DNA from: Vagococcus humatus
GTDB taxonomy: Bacteria > Bacillota > Bacilli > Lactobacillales > Vagococcaceae
Assembly (NCBI RefSeq): GCF_003950325.1
Contig: NZ_PXZH01000001.1
Location: 186,001-250,000, forward strand
Direction of reading: 5' to 3'
DNA length: 64,000 nucleotides
The position numbers and the translations under genes are program-made. Every line of letters begins with the position of its first letter. Position 1 is the stretch's first letter. Below the pieces are notes generated by a model, which saw only the letters and a program-made list of their open reading frames with translations, had not been told where the DNA came from and made no database searches. This document shows positions 11,013 through 20,890 of this stretch, in pieces.

Positions 11013-11034
11013 GAGCTCAGGCTCTTATTTTTTT
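11007..11034 (+). terminator. Terminator overlapping the ctpA stop codon
   Basis: A perfect 10-bp stem (11007-11016 and 11021-11030), loop TCAG, then a T run. The TAA stop lies inside the 5' arm. Confidence 0.9.
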
Positions 11035-11110
11035 GTTTAACTGGCAAGAAATAGTAGCAATTTTTTCTTTTCTTTATTATGATACAACTAGTATGAAATG
11101 AGGTGGCAGA

Positions 11111-11650
11111 GTGAATCCAACAGTAATGGATCGGATTTGGTATTGGTTAAAGCTGGTAGTAGTAGCTGTCATGCTAGTTTTTATCATTCGTGGATTTTTA
11201 TTAATCCCTATGACAGTAGACGGTATCTCCATGGAACCGACTTTACAAGCTGATGATCATATTGTGTATGAAAAAATATCATCGATTAACCGATTTGATG
11301 TGGTGATTTTTCAAATGCCAAATGGCAATACATATATTAAGCGAGTAATTGGACTGCCTAATGAAAAAATTGCCTATAAAAATGACAAACTTTATGTGGA
11401 TGGAAAAGAAGTGGCAGAACCTTTTTTAGGAAAACAAAAAATTAAGCGAACCAGTACTCACTATACGACAAACTTTGATAGTGAGGAAATTTTGGAGCAA
11501 CCCGCTATTTCAGAGAATGCTTACTTTGTTTTAGGGGATAATCGGCGACTGAGTAAAGATAGTCGGTCCTTTGGGGAAGTAGACGCTAAATACGTTGTAG
11601 GAAAAGCTCGCTTCATTTATTACCCGTTGTTTCATATAAAATGGTTATAA
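11111..11650 (+). CDS. lepB: Signal peptidase I
   Basis: Cleaves signal peptides from secreted preproteins at the outer face of the membrane. 179 residues with a single N-terminal membrane anchor (about 12-34). The catalytic pair is Ser40 in 'DGISMEPTL' and Lys77 in 'YIKRVIGLP'. Box E, '[14 protein letters not shown]', follows near residue 144. The start is GTG with AGGTGG 4 bases upstream. It is followed 13 bases later by rbgA with its own AAGGAG site, so the two are probably co-transcribed. Confidence 0.95.
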   Translation: MNPTVMDRIWYWLKLVVVAVMLVFIIRGFLLIPMTVDGISMEPTLQADDHIVYEKISSINRFDVVIFQMPNGNTYIKRVIGLPNEKIAYKNDKLYVDGKEVAEPFLGKQKIKRTSTHYTTNFDSEEILEQPAISENAYFVLGDNRRLSKDSRSFGEVDAKYVVGKARFIYYPLFHIKWL

Positions 11651-11663
11651 GGAGTTAAAAAGT

Positions 11664-12536
11664 ATGAGTACAATTCAATGGTTTCCAGGACATATGGCAA
11701 AAGCCCGTCGTGAAGTAACCGAAAAATTAAAATTTGTAGATGTGATTTTTGAACTAGTAGATGCAAGATTGCCTTTGTCTAGTCGAAATCCGATGATGGA
11801 TGAGATAGTAGGAGATAAGCCTCGGCTAATTTTACTTAATAAAGCCGACTTAGCAGATCCCGCTCAAACTAAGCGGTGGCAAGATTATTTTGAAGAAGAA
11901 GGCCATCCTAGTTTGATGATTAACTCAAAAGAAGGTCAAGGAGTTAAACAGATTGTGGCGGCATCTAAGAAATTATTAATAGATAAACGCCAAAAAGAAG
12001 CAGAAAAAGGCATTAAAGAAAGAGCGATTCGCGTGATGATTATTGGGATTCCTAATGTTGGAAAATCAACCTTGATGAATCGGTTAGTTAAGAAAAATAT
12101 TGCTAAAACTGGAAATAAACCTGGAGTAACTAAGGGACAACAATGGTTAAAAGCAGGCAATGAGTTAGAATTATTAGACACGCCGGGTATTTTATGGCCT
12201 CGGTTTGAAGATGAAGAAATTGGCAAACGCTTGGCATTAACAGGAGCAATTAAAGATAGTTTACTGTATATGGATGATGTCGCTTTATATGGATTAAGTT
12301 TTTTCAATAGATTTTATCCGAAACAACTGCAGGAGCGGTATCAATTAACGGAAGCTGAAATGGACTTGCCAGTAGTAGATCAGTTATTACGTATTACGGA
12401 AAAAAGAGGATTTAGAGATGATTACGAGCAAGCCAGTGAAATGATCGTAAGAGAAATCCGCAGCGGGAAGTTAGGTCGTTATACGCTAGATCGTTATGAG
12501 GAGCTGAATGTGACAGATGACGGAAATGACGATTAA
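11664..12536 (+). CDS. rbgA: Ribosome biogenesis GTPase RbgA (YlqF)
   Basis: GTPase needed for late assembly of the 50S subunit. 290 residues, with the circularly permuted order typical of YlqF/YawG GTPases: G4 'LNKADLAD' comes before G1 '[14 protein letters not shown]', and G3 'LDTPGILWP' follows. '[12 protein letters not shown]' near the start is the family's N-terminal signature. The last 20 bases overlap rnhB, which indicates translational coupling. Confidence 0.96.
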   Translation: MSTIQWFPGHMAKARREVTEKLKFVDVIFELVDARLPLSSRNPMMDEIVGDKPRLILLNKADLADPAQTKRWQDYFEEEGHPSLMINSKEGQGVKQIVAASKKLLIDKRQKEAEKGIKERAIRVMIIGIPNVGKSTLMNRLVKKNIAKTGNKPGVTKGQQWLKAGNELELLDTPGILWPRFEDEEIGKRLALTGAIKDSLLYMDDVALYGLSFFNRFYPKQLQERYQLTEAEMDLPVVDQLLRITEKRGFRDDYEQASEMIVREIRSGKLGRYTLDRYEELNVTDDGNDD

Positions 12537-13287
12537 ATCTATTAAAACCCGTTTAGAAGCTGATGTAGACATAACTGATGCCTTTTTAGATAGGTTACGA
12601 CAAGATCCTAGAAAAGGCGTGGAGAAGTTAGTAAAAAGTTGGGAAAGAAAACAAGAAAAGCAAGCAGAATTAATGGCAGCTTTTATAACAAGATCTCAAT
12701 ATGAAAAAAACTTACACCAAAAAGGGTATCAGTTTATTGCAGGGATTGATGAGGTAGGTCGTGGTCCATTAGCTGGCCCAGTTGTCGCTAGTGCAGTTAT
12801 TTTACCAGTAGACTGTCAATTAATAGAATTAAATGATTCTAAGCAATTATCTAAGGCTAAACGAGAAAGCTTATTTGACCAAATCAATGAACAAGCAATC
12901 AGTGTAGGCGTTGGCATAGTGGATGAAAAACAGATTGATGTGCTAAATATTTATCAAGCAACTAAATTAGCGATGAAACAAGCCGTAGAACAACTATCCC
13001 CTGCTCCAGATTATCTTTTGTTAGATGCAATGGTGTTAGAGTCTATTAAGTTACCTCAAGAAAAATTGATTAAAGGAGATAGTAAAAGTATCTCGATAGC
13101 AGCTGCTAGTATTATAGCTAAAGTGACAAGAGACCGTTTAATGGTAGATTATGATGTGAAATACCCAGGATACGGCTTTGCTCAAAATGCTGGATATGGC
13201 ACAAAAGCTCACCTAGATGGGTTAAAAAAACAAGGGCCATGTGAGATTCATAGAAAAACCTTTGCACCTGTTAAAGAATATTTTTAA
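12517..13287 (+). CDS. rnhB: Ribonuclease HII
   Basis: Cuts the RNA strand of RNA:DNA hybrids and removes misincorporated ribonucleotides. 256 residues, with an N-terminal extension of about 70 residues as in other Firmicutes. The catalytic core starts with '[15 protein letters not shown]' (the first acidic pair), then 'NDSKQLS', 'LLLDAM' and '[21 protein letters not shown]'. The start lies inside rbgA in another frame. GAGGAG is 12 bases upstream, which is longer than ideal, so coupling to rbgA translation is likely. Confidence 0.95.
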   Translation: MTEMTIKSIKTRLEADVDITDAFLDRLRQDPRKGVEKLVKSWERKQEKQAELMAAFITRSQYEKNLHQKGYQFIAGIDEVGRGPLAGPVVASAVILPVDCQLIELNDSKQLSKAKRESLFDQINEQAISVGVGIVDEKQIDVLNIYQATKLAMKQAVEQLSPAPDYLLLDAMVLESIKLPQEKLIKGDSKSISIAAASIIAKVTRDRLMVDYDVKYPGYGFAQNAGYGTKAHLDGLKKQGPCEIHRKTFAPVKEYF

Positions 13288-13290
13288 TGG

Positions 13291-13347
13291 AACCACTCTT
13301 TTTTTGCAAACTTATTTATAAGGTTTGTAAGAAAAGAGGGTTTTTTT
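13291..13347 (+). terminator. Long hairpin with T tract between rnhB and dprA, overlapping the dprA ribosome site
   Basis: The 5' arm (about 13295-13313) pairs with the 3' arm (about 13320-13338) over some 19 bp including wobbles, and T7 follows at 13341-13347. AGAGGG (13335-13340) in the 3' arm is also the dprA ribosome site, and the T tract is the spacer before its ATG. Confidence 0.7.
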
Positions 13348-14217
13348 ATGGAAAAATTAAAGTTTTTGATCTTTTGTTTAAAGCAAGTGCCAGGGTTGTC
13401 TAATCAAAGCATTTTAAACGTGTGCCAATCTGTATTAGAAACAGGTAGAGTAACTGTATCACCTGAAGAAATTATTCATCTAGCAAATATTCAGAAAAAG
13501 TATGAAAAAAAGATTTTAACTCATCTAGCCTACGTGGAAAATCAACGGGAAAGTTTTTATGTTCAGTACACTCATCAACCCTTTATTACTTTTTTAGATC
13601 AGGCGTATCCTACTTGTTTAAGCCAAATTTATAATCCACCAGTTGGGTTATTTTATGCCGGAGATATTTCTCTATTAAACAAGCCAGCTATCAGTATGAT
13701 TGGACCAAGAGAACCTACTCAATATGGTTATGAGGTTGTGGAGAAATTCTCTCCGAAACTGGTGACACATCCTTTAGTGATTGTTAGTGGATTGGCTAAA
13801 GGAATTGATACTAAGTGTCATCAAGAGGCGTTAAAAAATCAGGGGAAAACGGTGGCAGTGATTGGTTCTGGTTTAAATATATGTTATCCTAAAAGTAATC
13901 AACGTTTACAACATTACTTAATGAAGCATCAGTTAGTTGTCAGTGAGTACCCATTAAATACTCCACCTTACCCTTATCATTTTCCAATGCGAAACCGAAT
14001 CATCGCTGGTTTATCCAAAGGAACTTGTGTTATTCAAGCTAGAGAAAAAAGTGGCACGTTGATTACAGCTAGTCTAGCTTTAGAGGAGGGACGAGAAGTC
14101 TTTGCAGTACCGGGAGATATAGGTTTAGAGGAAAGTAAAGGGTGTTTAAAACTCATTCAGTTAGGTGCTAAGTGTGTTTATCAACCGGAAGATATTTTAG
14201 AAGAATTTTTGTTCTAA
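13348..14217 (+). CDS. dprA: DNA-processing protein DprA
   Basis: Binds single-stranded DNA taken up in transformation and loads RecA on it. 289 residues: an N-terminal helical part, then an extended Rossmann fold (about 105-275). The fold carries 'ISMIGPREPTQYG', 'IVSGLAKGIDTKCHQEAL', 'VAVIGSGLNICYP', 'FPMRNRIIAGLS' and 'GTLITASLALEEGREVFAVPGDIG'. There is no clear C-terminal winged helix. It is the only competence-related gene visible here. Its ribosome site is buried in the hairpin before it. Confidence 0.93.
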   Translation: MEKLKFLIFCLKQVPGLSNQSILNVCQSVLETGRVTVSPEEIIHLANIQKKYEKKILTHLAYVENQRESFYVQYTHQPFITFLDQAYPTCLSQIYNPPVGLFYAGDISLLNKPAISMIGPREPTQYGYEVVEKFSPKLVTHPLVIVSGLAKGIDTKCHQEALKNQGKTVAVIGSGLNICYPKSNQRLQHYLMKHQLVVSEYPLNTPPYPYHFPMRNRIIAGLSKGTCVIQAREKSGTLITASLALEEGREVFAVPGDIGLEESKGCLKLIQLGAKCVYQPEDILEEFLF

Positions 14218-14241
14218 AATAGGGGCAAAAAAGAAACATTG

Positions 14242-14271
14242 TTGACAAACCATTCCTAAATAGCATAAGAT
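14242..14271 (+). promoter_or_regulatory. topA promoter
   Basis: TTGACA (14242-14247), 18 bp, then TAAGAT (14266-14271). This leaves a leader of about 85 bases before topA, with no obvious riboswitch. Confidence 0.6.
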
Positions 14272-14362
14272 GATTAACGATTCCTGTTGGGATAACATCT
14301 CAACTTAATGAAACCAGTAAAATAAATTAAATAAAGAACAATCAAAGGTGGTACATATTTAA

Positions 14363-16441
14363 ATGGCATATAAATACTTAGTTATTGTTGAGTCTCCTGC
14401 GAAGGCAAAAACAATTGAAAAATATTTAGGAAGAAATTATAAAGTTGTCGCCAGTGTTGGTCATGTAAGAGATTTACCGAAAAGTAAAATGGGTGTAGAC
14501 ATAGAAAACAATTATGAGCCTCATTATATTTCTATTCGAGGCAAAGGCCCAGTCATTAAAGATTTAAAGAAGTTGGCTAAAAAAGCGGAAAAAGTTTATT
14601 TAGCAAGTGACCCGGATAGAGAAGGAGAAGCGATTGCTTGGCATTTAGCTTATCTCCTAGATTTAGATTTAGAAGATAAAAACAGAGTGGTCTTTAATGA
14701 AATCACTAAAGATGCAGTTAAAGCAGCTTTTAAAGAACCTCGTAGTATTAATTTAGATTTAGTGAATGCGCAGCAAGCTCGGCGAATTTTAGACCGATTA
14801 GTAGGTTACTCTATTAGCCCTATATTATGGAAGAAAGTGAAAAAAGGGTTAAGTGCAGGTCGTGTTCAATCGATTGCTCTTAAAATGATTATTGACCGAG
14901 AAGAAGAAATTAGAGAGTTTAAACCAGAAGAATACTGGAGTATTGATGGTAACTTTTTAAAAGGGAGAAAGAAATTCAAAGCTAATTTTTATGGAGTAGA
15001 TGGTAAAAAACAAAAGCTAAATAATGAAGCAGATGTTAAAGAAGTGATGTCTAGGTTAGCTTCTAAAGATTTTTCTGTGGATAAGATTACTAAAAAAGAA
15101 AGAAAAAGAAATCCAGCTAAACCATTTACTACTAGTAGTTTACAACAAGAAGCAGCTCGTAAATTGAATTTTAGAACACGTAAAACGATGATGGTAGCTC
15201 AGCAACTATATGAAGGAATTTCTTTAGGAAAAGCTGGGACAGTCGGTTTAATTACTTATATGAGAACGGACTCTACTCGTTTATCTGACTTAGCTAAAAC
15301 TGAAGCGTATGACTATATCAACGAAACTTACGGAGAGGAATATGCTAAAGGAAAACAAGCAACCACTAAAGGGGAACATGGAGCCCAAGATGCCCATGAA
15401 GCCATTCGTCCTTCTAGTATTTTAAGAACGCCAAACTCGATTGAAGAGTATTTAGACAAGGATCAAATGAAGTTATACAGCTTGATTTGGGCAAGAACGG
15501 TTGCTAGCCAAATGAAGCCAGCTATTTTAGATACGATGCGAGTTGAATTAGGTCAAAATGGCGTGATGTTTGTGGCTAATGGGTCTAAAATCAAGTTTCC
15601 AGGATTTATGAAAGTCTATATTGAAGGAAATGACGAAGGTAAAGAAGAAAAAGAAAATATTTTACCAGAACTGTCAGAAGGAGAAATGGTTAAATCTGTT
15701 GATCTTGAACCAAAACAACACTTTACCCAACCTCCTGCTCGATATAGTGAGGCAACGCTAATTAAAACGTTAGAAGAAAATGGAGTAGGACGTCCTTCCA
15801 CTTACGCGCCAACGTTAGAAACAATTCAGCGTCGTTACTATGTTAAGCTACAAGCTAAACGGTTTGAACCAACAGAATTAGGTGAAATTGTTAACGGCTT
15901 AATTGTCGAGTTTTTCCCACAAATTGTGGACATTAACTTTACAGCAGAAATGGAAAATGATTTAGATAAAGTAGCAGAAGCGAAACAAGATTGGATCGAA
16001 ACCATTGACAGATTCTATCAACCTTTTGCAAAAGAATTGGCTCATGCTGAAGAAAACATGGAGAAAATTCAAATCAAAGATGAACCAGCTGGATTTGATT
16101 GTGAACTTTGTGGTCATCCTATGGTGATAAAATTAGGTAGATATGGTAAATTCTATGCATGTAGTAATTTCCCTGATTGTCGCAATACAAAACCAATCAT
16201 TAAAGAGATTGGGGTTAAATGTCCACATTGTCATGAAGGAGAAGTGATTGAACGTAAATCGAAGAAAAATCGGTTGTTTTACGGATGTAGTCGTTATCCA
16301 GACTGTGACTTTACTTCTTGGAACAAACCAGTGGGCAGAGATTGTCCAAAATGTGGCAAGTATCTAGTTGAGAAGAAAAGTAAAGGTGGCAAACAGGTCA
16401 TTTGTAGTGATTGTGATTACAAGGAAGCTATTCAAAAATAA
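14363..16441 (+). CDS. topA: DNA topoisomerase I
   Basis: Type IA topoisomerase that relaxes negative supercoils. 692 residues. The Toprim domain begins '[19 protein letters not shown]' and has the acidic triad in '[13 protein letters not shown]'. The active-site tyrosine is Tyr299 in '[12 protein letters not shown]'. Three C-terminal four-cysteine zinc ribbons follow residue 575: C..C 'CELCGHP... CSNFPDC', 'CPHCHEG... CSRYPDC' and 'CPKCGK... CSDC'. AAGGTGG precedes the ATG. Confidence 0.97.
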   Translation: MAYKYLVIVESPAKAKTIEKYLGRNYKVVASVGHVRDLPKSKMGVDIENNYEPHYISIRGKGPVIKDLKKLAKKAEKVYLASDPDREGEAIAWHLAYLLDLDLEDKNRVVFNEITKDAVKAAFKEPRSINLDLVNAQQARRILDRLVGYSISPILWKKVKKGLSAGRVQSIALKMIIDREEEIREFKPEEYWSIDGNFLKGRKKFKANFYGVDGKKQKLNNEADVKEVMSRLASKDFSVDKITKKERKRNPAKPFTTSSLQQEAARKLNFRTRKTMMVAQQLYEGISLGKAGTVGLITYMRTDSTRLSDLAKTEAYDYINETYGEEYAKGKQATTKGEHGAQDAHEAIRPSSILRTPNSIEEYLDKDQMKLYSLIWARTVASQMKPAILDTMRVELGQNGVMFVANGSKIKFPGFMKVYIEGNDEGKEEKENILPELSEGEMVKSVDLEPKQHFTQPPARYSEATLIKTLEENGVGRPSTYAPTLETIQRRYYVKLQAKRFEPTELGEIVNGLIVEFFPQIVDINFTAEMENDLDKVAEAKQDWIETIDRFYQPFAKELAHAEENMEKIQIKDEPAGFDCELCGHPMVIKLGRYGKFYACSNFPDCRNTKPIIKEIGVKCPHCHEGEVIERKSKKNRLFYGCSRYPDCDFTSWNKPVGRDCPKCGKYLVEKKSKGGKQVICSDCDYKEAIQK

Positions 16442-16454
16442 ACAGTAGAAATTT

Positions 16455-16478
16455 GACGACAGTTAGCTAACTGTCGTC
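16455..16478. repeat. 24-bp perfect palindrome between topA and trmFO
   Basis: The half-site GACGACAGTTAG is followed at once by its exact reverse complement. Only TTCTAATT follows, not a T run, so it is a weak terminator at best. It ends 13 bases before the trmFO ribosome site. Confidence 0.8.
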
Positions 16479-16499
16479 TTCTAATTCAAGGAGGCAACT

Positions 16500-17804
16500 A
16501 TGGAAAAAGTAGTGAAAGTGATTGGAGCTGGCTTAGCAGGAAGTGAGGCGGCTTGGCAGATTGCACAGGCAGGGGTACAAGTACATTTATATGAAATGCG
16601 TCAACATAAAAAAACACCTGCTCATCATACCGATCAATTTGCTGAGCTAGTTTGTTCTAATTCACTTAGAGCGAACAACATTACCAATGCAGTCGGTTTA
16701 CTAAAGGAAGAGATGCGTCAGTTTGATTCATTAATTATGATGGCAGCAGATAAGCATGCAGTTCCTGCAGGAGGAGCATTGGCAGTTGATCGAGAAGGTT
16801 TTGCTAAAGAGGTGACAGAGCAATTACGCAATCACCCGAATGTTACAGTAATAGATGAAGAGGTAGAAAGTATTCCAGATGGTTTAACGGTAATCGCAAC
16901 CGGCCCTCTGACTTCAGATGGTTTAGCTAAAGCCATTCAAGAATTTACCCATAGTGAAGGGCTATATTTTTATGATGCTGCAGCGCCTATCATTGAAAAA
17001 AGTTCGATTGACATGGATAAAGTTTATTTGAAATCTCGTTATGATAAAGGGGAAGCGGCTTATTTAAATTGTCCTATGACTAGAGAAGAGTTTTACGCTT
17101 TTAGAGATGCTTTAGTTACTGCAGAAGTTGCTCCTTTAAAAGAATTTGAAAACGAAAAATATTTTGAAGGGTGTATGCCAATTGAAGTAATGGCTAGTCG
17201 GGGAGAGAAAACCATGCTGTTTGGACCGATGAAACCAGTTGGGCTAGAAGATCCTAAAACTAATAAACGACCTTATGCAGTGGTTCAGTTGCGGCAAGAT
17301 AACGCTGCAGCTTCTCTATATAATATTGTAGGCTTCCAAACTCATTTAAAATGGGGAGAACAAAAGCGAATTATTCGTATGATTCCAGGTTTAGAACAAG
17401 CTGAAATTGTCAGATATGGTGTAATGCACCGCAATACTTTCTTAAAATCACCAGAATTGTTGCAAGCAACGTATCAGTCTAACACACGGGAAGATTTATT
17501 TTTTGCAGGGCAAATGACTGGCGTTGAAGGGTATGTGGAAAGTGCTGCTAGCGGTATGTTAGCAGGAATGAATGCAGCCCGTTTAGCTAAGGATAAAGCG
17601 CCTATGACGTTTCCAGTTGAAACAGTATTAGGTAGTATGGCTTACTACATTACCCATACGGATGCTAAACATTTTCAACCAATGAATGCTAATTTTGGTA
17701 TTATTGCTCCTCTTAAAGAAAGAATTCGAGATAAAAAAGAGCGTTATACGCAATTAGCTAATCGTTCTCTAGCGTTAGTAGATGATTTAAAAAAACAACA
17801 GTAA
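16500..17804 (+). CDS. trmFO: Methylenetetrahydrofolate-tRNA uracil-54 methyltransferase TrmFO
   Basis: Makes ribothymidine at position 54 of tRNA, using methylenetetrahydrofolate and FADH2 (formerly Gid). 434 residues. It has an N-terminal FAD-binding loop '[13 protein letters not shown]' and 'LYEMR', then '[13 protein letters not shown]' with the active cysteine region, '[11 protein letters not shown]', '[12 protein letters not shown]' and '[19 protein letters not shown]'. The AAGGAGG site lies 8 bases upstream. Gene order topA-trmFO-xerC-hslVU is typical for Firmicutes. Confidence 0.97.
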   Translation: MEKVVKVIGAGLAGSEAAWQIAQAGVQVHLYEMRQHKKTPAHHTDQFAELVCSNSLRANNITNAVGLLKEEMRQFDSLIMMAADKHAVPAGGALAVDREGFAKEVTEQLRNHPNVTVIDEEVESIPDGLTVIATGPLTSDGLAKAIQEFTHSEGLYFYDAAAPIIEKSSIDMDKVYLKSRYDKGEAAYLNCPMTREEFYAFRDALVTAEVAPLKEFENEKYFEGCMPIEVMASRGEKTMLFGPMKPVGLEDPKTNKRPYAVVQLRQDNAAASLYNIVGFQTHLKWGEQKRIIRMIPGLEQAEIVRYGVMHRNTFLKSPELLQATYQSNTREDLFFAGQMTGVEGYVESAASGMLAGMNAARLAKDKAPMTFPVETVLGSMAYYITHTDAKHFQPMNANFGIIAPLKERIRDKKERYTQLANRSLALVDDLKKQQ

Positions 17805-17814
17805 TCACAGAATA

Positions 17815-17850
17815 AAGACTCTTTTCTATTTAGGGAAGGGTTTTTATTTT
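17815..17850 (+). terminator. Terminator after trmFO
   Basis: ACTCTTTTC (17818-17826) pairs with GGGAAGGGT (17833-17841), including G-U pairs, and a T-rich tract follows. Confidence 0.65.
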
Positions 17851-17937
17851 GCAAAAATTTTGTTAAAATGATTGAATTTAATTGTATTCAAGCAATGGGT
17901 ATGATACATTTACGACTAGTAGAGGTTGGTGATTTAC

Positions 17938-18837
17938 ATGAAAAAAAAACAATGGTTAGACAGATTTTCTGAGTATTTACTAGTAGAGAGACAATATTCT
18001 GACTTAACAGAATCCGCTTATCAAAAAGATATTCAAGATTTTTTTGATTTTTTGGATAAAACAGGTGAAAGTGATCCTTTTCAGATTACTTACCATGACG
18101 TTCGGGTTTATTTATCCTATTTATATGATGAAAAATATAGCCGAGCAACAGTGAGTCGGAAAATTTCTAGCTTACGTTCCTTTTATCAGTTTTTATTAAC
18201 GCATGAACAACTTTCTGAAAACCCTTTTTCCTATGTTCAAATAAAAAAATATACCAACAAATTGCCCCGTTTCTTTTACGAAAAAGAAATGGCTGTTCTT
18301 TTTGACAGTGTTAAAGGAGACAACCCTTTGGACAAAAGAAATGAGGCTTTGTTAGAGTTATTATATGGGACAGGAATGCGTGTTTCAGAGTGTACTAACT
18401 TAACCTTAAAGCAGTTGGATTTTACGACAGGTGTTCTTTTAGTTCTGGGAAAAGGCAATAAAGAGCGGTACATTCCTTTTGGTAGTTTTGCTCAAGATGC
18501 TTTAGAAGAGTATCTATATACGACTAGAAAAGATATTATGGCTAAGTATCATAAAGAACATGAGTATGTATTTATTAATCATTACGGAGATCCAATTACG
18601 CCTACTGGGGTGGAATATGTACTAAAAAAAGTCTTGAAAAAAAGTAGTTTAACCGCAGATATTCATCCGCATATGTTAAGGCATACCTTCGCAACTCACT
18701 TATTAAATAATGGAGCAGACATGCGAACGGTTCAAGAGTTGTTAGGACATGCTAGTTTATCCTCTACCCAAATTTACACACATGTCACAACTGAAAACTT
18801 ACAAAAAAATTATCGAAACTTTCACCCTCGGGCATAA
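17938..18837 (+). CDS. xerC: Tyrosine recombinase XerC
   Basis: Acts with XerD at dif to resolve chromosome dimers. 299 residues: a SAM-like N-terminal core-binding domain (about 1-90) and a C-terminal catalytic domain. The catalytic residues appear in 'GTGMRVSEC', 'GKGNKERYIP', 'HPHMLRHTFATHLL', 'LLGHASLSSTQIYTHV' (Arg, Lys, His-x-x-Arg, His, Tyr). ATG 17938 is chosen over TTG 17926 because GGTGAT (17928-17933) fits the end of the anti-Shine-Dalgarno at the right distance. The position before hslVU identifies it as XerC rather than XerD. Confidence 0.93.
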   Translation: MKKKQWLDRFSEYLLVERQYSDLTESAYQKDIQDFFDFLDKTGESDPFQITYHDVRVYLSYLYDEKYSRATVSRKISSLRSFYQFLLTHEQLSENPFSYVQIKKYTNKLPRFFYEKEMAVLFDSVKGDNPLDKRNEALLELLYGTGMRVSECTNLTLKQLDFTTGVLLVLGKGNKERYIPFGSFAQDALEEYLYTTRKDIMAKYHKEHEYVFINHYGDPITPTGVEYVLKKVLKKSSLTADIHPHMLRHTFATHLLNNGADMRTVQELLGHASLSSTQIYTHVTTENLQKNYRNFHPRA

Positions 18838-18858
18838 AGTTTTTAGGAGGTATTTTAA

Positions 18859-19407
18859 ATGGGATATACAACTTTTCACTCTACAACAATTTGTGCAGTA
18901 GAAAAAGATGGCAAATTTGCTATGGCTGGTGATGGCCAAGTAACTATGGGCGAAACCGTTATTATGAAAGGAACGGCTAAAAAAGTCCGCCGAATTTATA
19001 ATAATGAAGTAGTAGTAGGGTTTGCTGGTAGTGTAGCAGATGCCTTTAATTTAGAAGGAAAATTTGAAGCTAAATTAAATCAATACAAAGGAAATTTAAT
19101 GCGAGCAGCTGTAGAGCTTGCTATGGAATGGCGTACAGATAGAGCCATGCAAAAATTAGAAGCTTTATTAATTGTGATGAATGACAAAGAAATGTTGCTT
19201 ATTTCTGGTACAGGAGAAGTCATTGCGCCAGATGACGGCATTTTAGCGATTGGTTCAGGAGGCAACTATGCCTTATCTGCTGCTCGGGCGATGAAACGTC
19301 ACGGTTCAACAGATTTAAGTGCTGCAGATATTGCAAGAAATGCTTTAGAAATCGCTGGAGATATTTGTGTTTACACAAACCATAATATTATTGTAGAAGA
19401 AATTTAG
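18859..19407 (+). CDS. hslV: HslV/ClpQ protease subunit of the HslUV complex
   Basis: Proteasome-like N-terminal nucleophile peptidase of the ATP-dependent HslUV machine. 182 residues with '[16 protein letters not shown]', '[17 protein letters not shown]' and '[16 protein letters not shown]'. The predicted N-terminus is [14 protein letters not shown]. Enterobacterial HslV starts at the TTI block (here Thr9) after removal of Met, so an eight-residue leader would have to be removed, or a residue in it used instead. TAGGAGG lies before the ATG. It is followed 13 bases later by hslU. Confidence 0.95.
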   Translation: MGYTTFHSTTICAVEKDGKFAMAGDGQVTMGETVIMKGTAKKVRRIYNNEVVVGFAGSVADAFNLEGKFEAKLNQYKGNLMRAAVELAMEWRTDRAMQKLEALLIVMNDKEMLLISGTGEVIAPDDGILAIGSGGNYALSAARAMKRHGSTDLSAADIARNALEIAGDICVYTNHNIIVEEI

Positions 19408-19420
19408 AGGAGTAAACCTA

Positions 19421-20827
19421 ATGGACATGATGACAAATAAAACACCAAGAGAAATTGTAACTGAATTAGATAAATATATTGTAGGTCAGCATTCAGCTAA
19501 ACGAGCAGTAGCGATTGCTTTAAGAAATCGTTACCGTAGAATGCAACTAGATAGTGACATGCAACAAGAAGTTAAACCTAAAAACATGTTAATGATTGGA
19601 CCAACTGGGGTAGGTAAAACGGAAATTGCTCGACGTTTAGCTCACATTGTGAATGCACCTTTTGTTAAAGTGGAAGCGACTAAATTTACTGAAGTCGGTT
19701 ATGTTGGTCGTGATGTAGAGTCAATGATAAGAGATTTAGTTGAAGCAAGTATCAAAATTGTAGAAGAACAACAATATAGCCGAGTGTACTCTCAAGCACG
19801 TAAAAAAGCAGATGAACAATTAGTAAAATTGCTTGTTCCAGGTCTTAAAAAAGAGGAAAAAGAATCTGGTAACCAGTGGGATGCTATGATGCAAATGATG
19901 ACCTCTTTACAAAAAGGCCAAGCAGAAGAAGAAACAGAAGAAGTGACAGACTCGATTCGCGTGAGCCGAGAAACTGTTCGTAGCCAGTTAGATAAAGGGT
20001 TATTAGAACAAAAAGAAATCACGATTGAAATGGCAGAACCTAAAGTTAATGTGCCTACAATGAACAATCAGTTGGAACAAATGGGGATAGATTTATCTGA
20101 TACACTAGATGCTCTAACACCTAAGAAAACTATTAAACGCACGGTAACAGTAGCAGAAGCGAGAGATATTTTAATTCAACAAGAGTCAGAAAAATTAGTG
20201 AATAAAGCTGATATTAATAGTGAAGCGATTAAATTGGCTCAAAATCACGGGATTATTTTTATTGATGAATTTGATAAAATTACTTCTCGGTCTAAACAAA
20301 ATGGAGAGGTGTCTAGAGAAGGGGTTCAGCGAGATATTTTACCAATCGTGGAAGGATCTCAAGTAACAACTAAATACGGCGTGATTCACACTGATCACGT
20401 ATTATTTATTGCTTCAGGGGCGTTCCATTTGACTAAACCAAGTGATTTAATCCCTGAGTTACAAGGACGTTTCCCTATTCGTGTAGAACTAGAAGATTTA
20501 ACAGCAGAAGATTTTGTGCGAATTTTAACTGAACCTAAAAATGCTTTAGTGAAACAATATATGGCTTTGTTAGAAACAGAAAACATTACCATTACGTTTA
20601 CAATGGAAGCTATTGAACGGATTGCTAACATTGCCTACGATGTCAATGCGGAAACTGATAATATTGGAGCAAGACGTCTTCATACTATTTTAGAAAAATT
20701 ATTAGAGGACTTATTGTTTGAATCCCCTGATATGCAAATGGGTGACATTACCATTACTGAAAATTACGTTAATGACAAATTAGATGCGATTGTAAAAGAT
20801 CAAGATTTAAGTCGCTATATCTTATAA
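19421..20827 (+). CDS. hslU: HslU/ClpY ATPase subunit
   Basis: AAA+ unfoldase that feeds substrates into HslV. 468 residues. Walker A is 'GPTGVGKTEIARR' (60-67), and the GYVGRDVES pore loop is near residue 90. An intermediate domain of about 130 residues is rich in Gln/Glu/Lys. Walker B is 'IIFIDEFDKI' (near 278), and sensor 2 is in 'NIGARRLHTILEKLLED'. In many related genomes codY follows hslU; here it does not. Confidence 0.97.
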   Translation: MDMMTNKTPREIVTELDKYIVGQHSAKRAVAIALRNRYRRMQLDSDMQQEVKPKNMLMIGPTGVGKTEIARRLAHIVNAPFVKVEATKFTEVGYVGRDVESMIRDLVEASIKIVEEQQYSRVYSQARKKADEQLVKLLVPGLKKEEKESGNQWDAMMQMMTSLQKGQAEEETEEVTDSIRVSRETVRSQLDKGLLEQKEITIEMAEPKVNVPTMNNQLEQMGIDLSDTLDALTPKKTIKRTVTVAEARDILIQQESEKLVNKADINSEAIKLAQNHGIIFIDEFDKITSRSKQNGEVSREGVQRDILPIVEGSQVTTKYGVIHTDHVLFIASGAFHLTKPSDLIPELQGRFPIRVELEDLTAEDFVRILTEPKNALVKQYMALLETENITITFTMEAIERIANIAYDVNAETDNIGARRLHTILEKLLEDLLFESPDMQMGDITITENYVNDKLDAIVKDQDLSRYIL

Positions 20828-20890
20828 AAAGTCTAGATACACTATGGACATAACGAAGCTAGAGAATCGGGAATAGAAGGAGAGATGTTT

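Noticed and set aside
14218-14362. topA leader as a T-box or other riboswitch (TTGGGATAACATCTCAACTT and GGTGGTAC look suggestive)
   Set aside because: The T-box core AGGGTGGNACCGCG and a terminator/antiterminator pair are missing; the GGTGG is simply the ribosome site.
17926-18837. The two tyrosine recombinases as phage or element integrases
   Set aside because: Both have XerC/XerD length and motifs and lie in conserved housekeeping clusters, with no element borders.
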